The notes under the pieces were generated by a model. The model did not search any database and was not told the DNA's origin. It was given only the letters and a program-made list of their open reading frames with translations. This document shows, piece after piece, positions 50,268 through 60,490 of a stretch of 64,000 nt of DNA. The position numbers and the translations under genes are program-made. Numbering within the stretch: position 1 is the first letter of the stretch; the number at the start of each line of letters is the position of its first letter. Source of the DNA: Tipula vernalis (taxonomy: Eukaryota; Arthropoda; Insecta; Diptera; Tipulidae); contig OY282560.1 of NCBI GenBank assembly GCA_958295665.1, positions 90,434,311-90,498,310 on the forward strand, written 5' to 3'.

Positions 50268-53200
50268 ATGGACAACTTCACAATGGCAATATTGATTTAC
50301 CATGATAAAAAAAAAATGACGTGCATAAATCATGTCGCTCAAGATCTTCAATATGATGACGTTATTGCAAAAGGTAAATATAGTGTTTTAGAGCTAAATT
50401 ATTTAAATTACATATTATATTGTATAAATACTTATTTATATAGCGGCATCTGAATTTAATTTATTCAGTGTTCCCGTTACATTGTACGACTGTACCTCAG
50501 ATTGTGAAATTCCTGAGTCAATGTTTCAGTCTTATTGCCTCACCATGTTTAAATTAGGCTTGATTCAATTTAAAGTAAATACGGACGAGGTTTCTTTTGA
50601 ATTTACTGACTTTAGTATTGGAAGTGATAATTTACTAAGTCAAAATAAATCAGAGCCTTACGCCACTGTACCAAATTTTGGCAGTGAAAAAGTATGAACA
50701 ACGCTACTTTTATTTACGATATTATTATTATATATACTTACCGAAGTGAAGTTCTTAGCAAATAACAAAAAATGTAGTAGTGTGAGTAATCCAAATAGAA
50801 TAAATTTAGGCGATTTCTGTGTCATCGAACAAACTGTTGAAGAGACTAAATTTATTCACCAAAATTCAAAAGTCCTAAGCTCAAATGATTTTTCTCGAAT
50901 GTTCGTAGTATGCACTTGATGTAAAAATTATCAATGGTCGGTCCCTGGGGTCGGCTATATAAATAACAAGCAATATTTGCATCAAATGTTGTACGACATT
51001 CCGACGACGAAAATTGTTCAACAAAAATCAAAAGTCCCAAAGTCAAATGATTTTTCTCGAATGTTCGTGGTATGCACTTGATGTAAAAATTATCAAATGG
51101 TCGGTCCCTGGGGTCGGCCATATAAATAACAAGCAACATTTGCATCAAATGTTGTACGATATTCCGACGACGAAATTTGTTCAACAAAAATCAAAAGTCC
51201 CAAAGTCAAATTATTTTTTCGATTGTTCGATGTATGCGCTAGATGTAGTCTCTTAACTTTAAGGCTATGTCGAGGGATTAACATCTAGTGCATTAAAAAA
51301 TTAAAATTATGATATAACAATTCAATATTAAGTTTATTTAAATTCAATTTTAGCATTTATACAAATCTTTAATTTTATAATTGTTCATAAAACTAAATCG
51401 ACGGATTCACAGTTGACGTATCTGCGGCTTTTTCAATTCATTTTTCGAGGTCATCATGGATCTCCCAGAATCCATTTGGTCGTTGAATGTAGCTTCGATA
51501 GTGTTTGCTCAACATTTCGTAATGGATTACTCCTTTTAATTTGTACTCTTGCTCAGACAAGATCAACTTACTTTGTATCTTTTTGATTTGTATTCTATAT
51601 ATAGTAGATATATCTAGTGGCTGTACGTCAACGATTACCATTCCAAATTTGGATTCTAGCCGTTTCTTGCAGGTTCTTTTACCACAAACTGGACCATTCT
51701 TGTTTGGGATGTAAATTCTTTCATTAAAATCTTCCAAATTATCCTCATTAAAGTTTTGCAGATCTAATGGTAAGTAAAATAAATCCTTTCCATCTGCTGC
51801 GCTGCAGGCAAATTTTACATTAATGGTTTTTGGCATTAAAAATTCAATTAGTTGCCCAACGTTAGTCGAAGCGTCCAGATTTATGAAATTAATGTTTTTT
51901 GTGTTGATTTTAAAATATTTTATTAATATTTCACTCCGAATTTTATATAAATTTGAATTTAATCCATTCCTTATATAGTTTAATATAAATTTTAAAAATT
52001 CACAGTCAAGAAGCGAATTTAAGCATTCATTTAAGTGAACAGAGTCAATCCCCATTACATGAAAAATTTGCGATATGGAGTCGAACGCACATCCATAGTA
52101 TACCCGAATTTTTATATTACTTTCAGTTTTAAAGGAGTACTGATTTTGGAATAAACACAATTGCTTTTTAGTAATTTGTGCCATCAAAAGTTTTTCTTCT
52201 TTTTCTTTCCTACAATTTGTTTTTCCTATTATTGTTGTCGTTTTGATATATCTGTTTGTCACATTCTTTCCCATATGCTTTGGAGTTCTGGATACTTTTA
52301 CTTTTTTTCTCCAACTTTCTTCATTTGTCATTGGTCGTACAACATTTGATGCAAATATTGCTTGTTATTTATATGGCCGACCCCAGGGACCGACCATTTG
52401 ATAATTTTTACATCAAGTGCATTCTACGAACATTCGAGAAAAATCATTTGACTTTGGGACTTTTGATTTTTGTTGAACAAATTTCGTCGTCGGAATATCG
52501 TACAACATTTGATGCAAATGTTGCTTGTTATTTATATGGCCGACCCCAGGGACCGACCATTTGATAATTTTTACATCAAGTGCATACCACGAACATTCGA
52601 GAAAAATAATTTGACTTTGGGACTTTTGATTTTTGTTGAACAAATTTCGTCGTCGGAATATCGTACAACATTTGATGCAAATATTGCTTGTTATTTATAT
52701 GACCGACCCCAGGGACCGACCATTTGATAATTTTTACATCAAGTGCATACCACGAACATTCGAGAAAAATCATTTGACTTTGGGACTTTTGATTTTTGTT
52801 GAACAAATTTCGTCGTCGGAATATCGTACAACATTTGATGCAAATATTGCTTGTTATTTATATGACCGACCCCAGGGACCGACCATTTGATAATTTTTAC
52901 ATCAAGTGCATACCACGAACATTCGAGAAAAATAATTTGACTTTGGGACTTTTGATTTTTGTTGAACAAATTTCGTCGTCGGAATATCGTACAACATTTG
53001 ATGCAAATGTTGCTTGTTATTTATATGACCGACCCCAAGGACCGACCATTTGATAATTTTTACATCAAGTGCATTTTACGAACATTCGAGAAAAATAATT
53101 TGACTTTGGGACTTTTGATTTTTGTTGAACAAATTTCGTCATCGGAATGTCGTACAACATTTGATGCAAATATTGCTTGTTATTTATATGGCCGACCCCA

Positions 53201-56200
53201 GGGACCGACCATTTGATAATTTTTACATCAAGTGCATACCACGAACATTTGAGAAAAATAATTTGACTTTGGGACTTTTGATTTTTGTTGAACAAATTTC
53301 GTCGTCGGAATATCGTACAACATTTGAAGCAAATGTTGCTTGTTATTTATATGGCCGACCCCAGGGACCGACCATTTGATAATTTTTACATCAAGTGCAT
53401 ACCACGAACATTCGAGAAAAATAATTTGACTTTGGGACTTTTGATTTTTGTTGAACAAATTTCGTCGTCGGAATATCGTACAACATTTGATGCAAATGTT
53501 GCTTGTTATTGATATGACCGACCCCAGGGACCGACCATTTGATAATTTTTACATCAAGTGCATACCACGAACATTCGAGAAAAATAATTTGACTTTGGGA
53601 CTTTTGATTTTTGTTGAACAAATTTCGTCGTCGGAATATCGTACAACATTTGAAGCAAATGTTGCTTGTTATTTATATGGCCGACCCCAGGGACCGACCA
53701 TTTGATAATTTTTACATCAAGTGCATACCACGAACATTCGAGAAAAATAATTTGACTTTGGGACTTTTGATTTTTGTTGAACAAATTTCGTCGTCGGAAT
53801 ATCGTACAACATTTGAAGCAAATGTTGCTTGTTATTTATATGGCCGACCCCAGGGACCGACCATTTGATAATTTTTACATCAAGTGCATACCACGAACAT
53901 TCGAGAAAAATAATTTGACTTTGGGACTTTTGATTTTTGTTGAACAAATTTCGTCGTCGGAATATCGTACAACATTTGATGCAAATATTGCTTGTTATTT
54001 ATATGACCGACCCCAGGGACCGACCATTTGATAATTTTTACATCAAGTGCATACCACGAACATTCGAGAAAAATCATTTGACTTTGGGACTTTTGATTTT
54101 TGTTGAACAAATTTCGTCGTCGGAATATCGTACAACATTTGATGCAAATATTGCTTGTTATTTATATGACCGACCCCAGGGACCGACCATTTGATAATTT
54201 TTACATCAAGTGCATACCACGAACATTCGAGAAAAATAATTTGACTTTGGGACTTTTGATTTTTGTTGAACAAATTTCGTCGTCGGAATATCGTACAACA
54301 TTTGATGCAAATGTTGCTTGTTATTTATATGACCGACCCCAAGGACCGACCATTTGATAATTTTTACATCAAGTGCATTTTACGAACATTCGAGAAAAAT
54401 AATTTGACTTTGGGACTTTTGATTTTTGTTGAACAAATTTCGTCATCGGAATGTCGTACAACATTTGATGCAAATATTGCTTGTTATTTATATGGCCGAC
54501 CCCAGGGACCGACCATTTGATAATTTTTACATCAAGTGCATACCACGAACATTTGAGAAAAATAATTTGACTTTGGGACTTTTGATTTTTGTTGAACAAA
54601 TTTCGTCGTCGGAATATCGTACAACATTTGAAGCAAATGTTGCTTGTTATTTATATGGCCGACCCCAGGGACCGACCATTTGATAATTTTTACATCAAGT
54701 GCATACCACGAACATTCGAGAAAAATAATTTGACTTTGGGACTTTTGATTTTTGTTGAACAAATTTCGTCGTCGGAATATCGTACAACATTTGATGCAAA
54801 TGTTGCTTGTTATTGATATGACCGACCCCAGGGACCGACCATTTGATAATTTTTACATCAAGTGCATACCACGAACATTCGAGAAAAATAATTTGACTTT
54901 GGGACTTTTGATTTTTGTTGAACAAATTTCGTCGTCGGAATATCGTACAACATTTGAAGCAAATGTTGCTTGTTATTTATATGGCCGACCCCAGGGACCG
55001 ACCATTTGATAATTTTTACATCAAGTGCATACCACGAACATTCGAGAAAAATAATTTGACTTTGGGACTTTTGATTTTTGTTGAACAAATTTCGTCGTCG
55101 GAATATCGTACAACATTTGATGCAAATATTGCTTGTTATTTATATGACCGGCCCCAGGGACCGACCATTTGATAATTTTTACATCAAGTGCATACAAGGA
55201 CAAGTCTTGTTTGGTTTCTTTATTAAACAAAAATCGTCACTGAATTGGATTATAATGTTAGTTTATTTCTTTCTTAATCTACATTCAGGCGTATAATTTG
55301 TATTACCACTACATATAAATACGTATACGTATACGAGAAATTTGTTATTTTTTTTTGCTATGTTCTTCACAGGCATATATACTTTAATATTTCAGGAAAT
55401 TGAAGATTTACTAGTTCAAAGCTACCCGACCGTAATAAGAAAAATAAAATCTGCCAATGGCAAATTAACATCAAAAGAGAGAAATGACATATCCAAAATA
55501 ATCATCACACAGATTGTAAACAAATATCCAAATCAACCGTAATTTAAGATTTACTGATTGTTTTATAAATTTCACTAATGCTTAGTTTCGCTTTTGTGAT
55601 ATTTTCAGTATTTTAAAAGAACAGTTTTTAAAATTAACTAAATCTATTAAAGTGCTGTTTCCCAACGAACTGGAGGAAACTTATTACATTCCCGCTTCTG
55701 GTGGAATTATTGCAAAAGGTAAAGAAATAATATTTTTTCTAAATTTAAAATGGTATAATTAATGAACATTAAATAATTTGTCTAGGTAAATTATTTAACT
55801 CGTACAATAATTATAGAGTTGAGCTTGGGCGAATTGGATTCATACAACGACGTTCCAGATCTTCAAGTAACACCAGCTCGACTGTATCTGGAGGAACCGA
55901 AATAACTGACTTAGGTAAAATGTATTTTGTAATATCGATACTTTTAAAATATTATACTACTTTTTAATTGATACGGTTTAAAGTTAAAATTGTAGCGTGA
56001 ATAGTAAATTTATAATTTTTTAGAAAAGTGTGGTGTGAAAATTTTGAAGTATTCTGATATTTCTTTCAGTTTGTGCGTTATTTTTCGTTCTTTTCGTAGC
56101 TGAACTGAACAAAAATTTCTTAAAGATTCGCTTGTCAGTAACATTCACTTCCTGTATATCGCGTTTTAATTAAAATAGTTATTGGTTCGCAGGTTAGGCC

Positions 56201-57487
56201 TTAATAGGTCAACCAGCGAGTTAATAAGAACTTTAAGTAAAAGCGCAATATATATAAAGTGCATGTTATTCTGGCCATCGAATCATTATGAGCTTGTCGT
56301 TTAATCGTTGAATTTACCTGTCATTTAACATAGTGCAAATTGCGCGAACTGAAGTTAGTGTCAGAAAAAATCAAAATTTTCACAGCACTTTTTAAAAATA
56401 ATAATTTTATAATCGGTAGCTAGTTTGTCAAATATTCTTTAAGGTTTCTTATTGATTTGGTTGTTATATTATGTTGTATGTTTTATTTTATTTTAAAGAA
56501 ATGTTTTTTTTTAATTTTTCATTTAGACGCAATTATAGACACTGATATTGAAGAAGACATTGAATATTTGGGATGTCATACTGACGATATCGTTTTAATT
56601 GAATCGAAGTGGAGAGCAACTCATTCTTACCGAATTAATCTATTAAAATCTAACTTATCTACTTATGATTATTTCGAAAAATTTCCAAGTCTAAAAACGC
56701 CAGCTATTTCAAAATTGGTAAAATTTTAAAACTATTAATATTTTCGTTTAAATAATTATTACTTAATTTAATTTTGTTTTTCAGTTATTAATCGATACCA
56801 AATTGAAATATCCAAGTTTAGAGTCTAGCGAGAACTGGATAAATATATGCCATATAATTGTTGAAAAAGAAAAACTGAAGAAACATGATATATTTGTGAT
56901 GAACCTGATTAAACGCATCGAAACAGCTGATGAAAGTACTGTTCTTAGAAAATATACCACGTTAAAATACTTTTATAATTTATAATTTTATTACAGATGA
57001 AAAATTGGCGCTATCTTTAGTTTTAATTCCATATATTTTACCAAATAATGGCAAAAGAAGGTCAAACGGTCGATATCGAGCTTCAAAGTCAGAAATTCAA
57101 AATTCGTTTATTTCTCTGTACAAGGTACTAATAAACTAGATTAATTTTAATTTTGTAATTACAATATTTTTTTTATTTCAGACGGCAGTAGAATTCAATG
57201 AATCGAAAGGCCCACAGGAATTTCCAAAATTAGTATTTATCGGAGAACCTCTAGATCTAATCTACGTTTGTGTACTAGGTGAAAAATGTATATTCAAATC
57301 TGCCTTAGAAGCACTTTCTCTGTGTTTTAATATTTACATGGGTATTAATGTTAAATACCCACCTCTGAGCAACCACATATGGACGTTCGTGCAAAGGGCT
57401 ATATTCAAAGTTAGATTGGAAAATGACGAAATAATCCCAAGTGTTATAACATTAATCAATGACATCGAAAAAAGTAATATGAATTAA
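50268..57487 (+). CDS. Nine-exon gene of unknown function, ~503 residues
   Basis: I assembled it by eye: exons 50268-50373, 50444-50691, 55396-55538, 55609-55718, 55786-55914, 56527-56717, 56785-56935, 56997-57124 and 57182-57487 (stop TAA). Every intron starts GT and ends AG, the phases agree at all eight joins, and the sum is 1512 bp (504 codons). The start is the first ATG of exon 1. The protein opens MDNFTMAILIYHDKKKM. A Ser-rich linker in exon 5 (RRSRSSSNTSS) and an acidic stretch in exon 6 (DTDIEEDIE) separate the two halves. The C-terminal half has FPSLK and a hydrophobic end (LVFIGEPLDLIYV, IWTFVQRAIF). This layout recalls uncharacterised animal proteins annotated as SAMD3-like, but I cannot confirm it and assign no function. 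No membrane segment or signal peptide is evident. Intron 2 is unusually long and filled with repeats. Confidence 0.85.
50850..51252 (-). repeat. 163-bp satellite, left (inverted) array, about 2.4 units
   Basis: The sequence is the reverse complement of the repeats at 52336-55193. Shared blocks such as GGTCGGTCCCTGGGGTCGGC and TGCACTTGATGTAAAAATTATC recur about 162-163 bp apart. The outermost copies on both sides are visibly diverged, and the inner end fades out around 51252. Short open frames in it are shadows of the repeat. Confidence 0.93.
51255..51437. other. AT-rich spacer between left array and antisense ORF
   Basis: This is single-copy AT-rich sequence downstream of the antisense ORF's stop codon. 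It could hold that gene's 3' end. Nothing else is seen. Confidence 0.4.
51438..52331 (-). CDS. Putative USP/UCH-like cysteine protease, antisense in an intron
   Basis: A 297-residue open frame runs from ATG 52331 to the stop at 51438, with a second possible start at an internal MAQITKK. The N-terminal ~50 residues are Lys-rich. A Cys box-like YYGCAFDSISQIF lies near residue 80. A CGKRTCKKR segment near residues 217-225 follows, and the C-terminus has GVIHYEMLSKHYRSYI followed by NGFWEIHDD. The order Cys ... His-Tyr ... Trp ... Asp-Asp is that of ubiquitin-specific protease folds, which cleave ubiquitin from proteins. Related uncharacterised multi-copy proteins occur in insects and look transposon-associated, though I recall this only generally. 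The ORF lies exactly between two inverted satellite arrays, its ATG touching the right one. It is either a captured gene or the coding part of a mobile unit. Confidence 0.6.
   Translation of the reverse strand: MTNEESWRKKVKVSRTPKHMGKNVTNRYIKTTTIIGKTNCRKEKEEKLLMAQITKKQLCLFQNQYSFKTESNIKIRVYYGCAFDSISQIFHVMGIDSVHLNECLNSLLDCEFLKFILNYIRNGLNSNLYKIRSEILIKYFKINTKNINFINLDASTNVGQLIEFLMPKTINVKFACSAADGKDLFYLPLDLQNFNEDNLEDFNERIYIPNKNGPVCGKRTCKKRLESKFGMVIVDVQPLDISTIYRIQIKKIQSKLILSEQEYKLKGVIHYEMLSKHYRSYIQRPNGFWEIHDDLEK
52336..55193 (+). repeat. 163-bp satellite, right array, about 17.5 units
   Basis: Strict 163-bp tandem units contain ATTTGATGCAAAT, TTGCTTGTTATTTATATG, CCGACCCCAGGGACCGACC and TTTTTACATCAAGTGCAT. 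Because 163 is not a multiple of three, each unit gives overlapping ~85-codon and ~76-codon open frames on the two strands; these are artefacts. The array begins a few bases outside the ATG of the antisense ORF and ends at CATCAAGTGCATAC. It is inverted relative to the left array. Confidence 0.97.
52633..55240 (+). repeat. 1304-bp (8-mer) higher-order duplication within the 163-bp array
   Basis: Unit-specific variants recur exactly eight units apart. The copy with ATGACCGACCCCAAGG near 53025 recurs near 54329. The TCGTCATCGGAATG variant near 53138 recurs near 54442. The TATTGATATG variant near 53509 recurs near 54813. The second copy is incomplete at its right end. Confidence 0.85.
55915..56526 (+). 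other. Intron 5 of the nine-exon gene
   Basis: This is 612 bp of AT-rich intron between GTAAAATG and TTTCATTTAG. I see no nested gene or repeat in it. Confidence 0.7.
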
Positions 57488-57626
57488 GTATGAAAATTAG
57501 TTTAATAGTTTTAATATATAACAAACTCAGTTGAGTTTACCTCGAAATTAATTTTAGATAACTTATTTAGATAATAGCTTTAATTGTTTACTTTTAAATT
57601 AATAATTGAATTATTTTATTTGCAAA

Positions 57627-57827
57627 ATGTCAACAGAAATTAGTTGCAAAACTTGTAAAATTTGCTTCAGAACAAAACAAGAAGGACTAACCCATATTCA
57701 GTTAAATCATCGTAATTTGCATTATTTCCAATGCTTTTATGACGGTTGCGATAGACAATTTAGTGTATATAACCATAGTATAAATACATATAGTACTTCC
57801 ATGCAAACTTCATCGGTGAAGTGTTAG
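57627..57827 (+). pseudogene. Truncated C2H2 zinc-finger exon
   Basis: From ATG 57627 the frame contains one canonical C2H2 finger (CKTC, twelve residues, HIQLNH). It then has the first half of a second finger (CFYDGCDRQFS) whose histidines do not follow. Translation ends at a TAG at 57825-57827. A possible splice donor (GTATAT at 57765) falls right after the truncated second finger, so this may be a first exon of 46 codons whose partner exons are lost or not recognised. It starts 140 bp downstream of the nine-exon gene's stop. The AT-rich code and lack of a downstream partner suggest a remnant. Confidence 0.5.
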
Positions 57828-58382
57828 ATGGAGATACTGATATCGTTTTCGATTTTTGAAAATATTTTTGTATATAAATCCGCCCAAATTTATGTTCGAA
57901 TTAATACGCCCAAATGTCATCAAATTTTTCTAACCGTTCATTGAATAGTTAAGTGTGTAAAATATAGCCATATCCATAGATATTTGTTTATTTCGTTTCG
58001 GTTCAACCAACACTAAAACAATATTATTTATAAAAAAATTTTATTTATGCACTGATGGTAAATTTTAATGTTGATGAAAATTCTTGGCAGTGCTATTTGA
58101 TTAAATCTGTACAATATCAAATTCACCATAAAAACCATATACAAAACATAATTTTGTTTTCTTTTTTTTAATTTCTATTTGTATGAAAAATCCTAATAAA
58201 ACCATGAATATCAACTCTACACAATAATATTTGTAAACAAAATCAGCTGATGTTAGGTTTTTCGTGTTAGTTCATCTTTAGATAGAACAAGGGACCAAAG
58301 CATTTATTTCCTTTATGATGGAAAGAGAAAAACATTTGATGTGAAAACTAGTTTTTATAGACGGTTTGTAAAAGAACTTGTG
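57828..58382. other. AT-rich intergenic stretch
   Basis: No coding frame, structured repeat or RNA gene is recognisable here. Confidence 0.5.
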
Positions 58383-58384
58383 CG

Positions 58385-58639
58385 GGGGCCTTATTCTCAA
58401 ATTCCACACCCATTTTCCACATGCGGACGTCTGTCAAAATTGATCAAAACGTTCTGAAATTTTAATTCGTATATAAAACACATGGGGCATGAACATTTTT
58501 CTATATAGAGAATTTCTTCCACCTGCTTATATCCACCCATTCGGAAATATTCCCTTAGTACCAAACAAATTCAATTTTTATGAATTTTGACAGATGTCCA
58601 CATGTGGAAAATGGATGTGGAATTCGAGAATAGGGCCCC
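58385..58639. mobile_element. MITE with 57-bp terminal inverted repeats (255 bp)
   Basis: The left end, starting GGGGCCTTATTCTC (58385-58441), and the reverse complement of the right end, GGGGCCCTATTCTC (58583-58639), match at 52 of 57 positions. The arms include CCATTTTCCACATG and CTGTCAAAATT. The 141-bp centre is non-coding. No exact target duplication could be seen (left flank CTTGTGCG, right flank AGGTGTTG), so the superfamily is open. Confidence 0.85.
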
Positions 58640-58733
58640 AGGTGTTGACCTACTTAGCTCTTGTTTCAGTATTGGTATAAAAAGTAAAACTAAAAATCAA
58701 AAATGTCTAGTATTGTTTTAATATTCTTACCTA

Positions 58734-59172
58734 GGCCGTGCCCGAATACTGTGATAATACCGTAATAAATAATAATTTGTGACATTTACTTGAGAAATTT
58801 TCCCCATCGCAGAAATTTTTTATTTTTCTGCCCGAATTTAATAATAAGGCTGTCGGGATTCGTTTCACGAAATCAGAGATTTTTTACCACGCAAAACGCA
58901 TGGATGGCAACGTTAGTTACAACTCATGGCTTTTTGTGGCTTGCAAGTGGGACAAGGCATAGAATGGTGGGAGCTGTTAATATCAAATTATATTTTATTT
59001 AATATTGTAAAAAATAATATGTTCTCGCTCTTGTTGATTGCTGTTGCTAATAAAATATTCAAATCACATTCAGTAGTAAAATATTTCACATGGATATGTC
59101 AAAATGTATCATAGGGAAAGACTGTAATAATTTGGATGAGTGTAATATTTAACAAGGTATTCAGGCACGGCC
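58734..59172. mobile_element. MITE with 16-bp inverted repeats and TA target duplication (439 bp)
   Basis: GGCCGTGCCCGAATAC at 58734-58749 is mirrored by GTATTCAGGCACGGCC at 59157-59172 (15 of 16 match). TA flanks both ends (58732-58733 and 59173-59174), as for Tc1/mariner-type insertions. There is no transposase; the two short open frames inside (58790 and 58926) show no family features. Confidence 0.8.
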
Positions 59173-59305
59173 TAAATTAATGTTCGTGTAAAACAAACCA
59201 AAACAAGTTGTCGCTATAGTTTGAAGTATTTCTATAAAGCTATTTTGAAACTAGTTTCGTATGTATAAATTTTATTTACATTTTTAAATTATTAATATTA
59301 AAATA

Positions 59306-60062
59306 GTGTGTGTTTATAAAACTTATTTAAACAAAAACGGCACCAATGCCACAAGAACATTTTTTATTGTGCCACAGGGCAATCGCTGTAAAGTTTGGTT
59401 GAAGCATGGTTGTGTGTGGGATAAACTCCAAGAGTGTTCAAAATACTATATATTACATTTTGTGAAAAACACTTCTGTGTCAGTGAGATTAAAATAACTG
59501 GGTATATAAAAGTTTTGAAAAGAACGGCGCTTAATAAAATATTTAATAGTTTTGTTTGTAAATGTAAAGACAATTACATCGACGTTGCTTGTCAAAGATT
59601 AATAAATCTAAAACTTTATACAACTACCAAAGCTCCTATTTCAAAAAAACCTTTGCCGCCAACCATTACTTTTAACACAGAGTATTCTGACGTTGAGCCA
59701 GTACTCTGAGTAGGGCTGACTCGCCACCACTCAAATTAAAATATGAAGCAGGGCCCCCAAAAACGTATCTAAGGAATTATGATATTCCACAAGTTCCTTT
59801 AGCGTGTCCTATATCGCCCTCTCAGTTCCTCAGTCCACATCACCGAAGGAGGACCGAAACCAATCAAGAAAATGAGCAACTGAAAAAAATTTCGAGGTTC
59901 CTTTTAAACACTCCGCCTAAAAAGAAGCTCGCATCCGTGGATATTGTGGTAAAAAATTTTATTAGCAACTTACTTGAAGATCGGCCAGAAGTGAAAACGT
60001 TTGTGTTTAAACAAATATTCCACAAAAAAAATTCGACATGGACACAAACAGAGCAAAAGTAA
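59306..60062 (+). pseudogene. Coding-like region of unknown family, broken by frame changes
   Basis: Three successive open stretches in different frames look coding in composition. The first is 59306-59497 (contains GCVWDKLQECSKYYILHF). The second is 59434-59709 (contains KITGYIKVLKRTALNKIFNS and ends TEYSDVEPVL). The third runs from about 59708 to the stop at 60060-60062 (contains KLASVDIVVKNFISNLLEDR). The second and third adjoin exactly where one stops, which fits a one- or two-base indel. Alternatively short introns separate them, although no convincing splice pair was found, and the end (AAAA|GTAATT) could be a donor. I do not recognise the family. It is either a decayed gene or transposon, or a gene with introns I missed. 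Confidence 0.45.
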
Positions 60063-60243
60063 TTTCTAGGATTTTATTTTAAATCACCTGCTTTTTTAAA
60101 GATTTGCTGAAGAAAAATTTTTTATTTACCAAGTAAGAATAAGGATTTGTACACCAAATTTTAAAAATATGATTTGTAATATATCACATAAGTATTTTAT
60201 TTTAATTATTTAAAATTAATTTTTTATTTTTATTTAAATACTT

Positions 60244-60312
60244 CATTTTGTGTAACGAGTGGGATATTGCTCGCTTCGCTCGTTTCGAAAATCACACAAG
60301 TTACACAAAATG
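60244..60312. repeat. Hairpin with 13-bp perfect arms
   Basis: CATTTTGTGTAAC (60244-60256) and GTTACACAAAATG (60300-60312) are exact reverse complements around a 43-base loop that includes GCTCGCTTCGCTCG. It may be a relic of a small inverted-repeat element. Confidence 0.7.
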
Positions 60313-60456
60313 ATTATTCATAACGTTTCGTTACAAAGATTTTTTCTAATTTTTGTAAAAAAAACAGTAAATTATTGAATTTTGGCAAAAAAGTCTTAAA
60401 GTTGTAAAATTCCAAATTAATTTAATTTTTTTTTTTTTTTGTTTTAAATCAAGTAG

Positions 60457-60490
60457 ACACAAACTGGTGAATATTTCATCACCAGTTGTG
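60457..60490. repeat. Hairpin AACTGGTGA / TCACCAGTT
   Basis: Nine-base perfect arms at 60462-60470 and 60479-60487 with an 8-base loop extend to CACA...TGTG with one unpaired base. They follow a T run. The function is unknown. Confidence 0.6.

Larger units (their letters stand above)
50692..55395 (+). other. Intron 2 of the nine-exon gene, invaded by satellite and an antisense ORF
   Basis: The intron is 4704 bp, against 61-612 bp for the others. It begins GTATGA and ends TATTTCAG. It contains an inverted pair of 163-bp satellite arrays and an antisense protease-like ORF. A short open stretch at about 50745-50860 (reading ...NLGDFCVIEQTVEE...) looks somewhat coding. It does not connect to exon 2 in phase through any AG I could find, so I left it out of the gene model. 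Confidence 0.75.

Noticed and set aside
50745..50860. Possible extra exon in intron 2
   Set aside because: It is open and somewhat coding-like, but no AG acceptor gives the right phase from exon 2, while the direct join to 55396 is in phase.
52470..55296. Series of 72-85-codon plus-strand and 69-76-codon minus-strand open frames every 163 bp
   Set aside because: They are shadows of the 163-bp repeat, which lacks stops in some frames. The frame shifts at each unit, so they do not form a repeat protein.
58790..59114. Two open frames inside the TA-flanked MITE
   Set aside because: They are short, overlapping and without transposase motifs; the element is non-autonomous.
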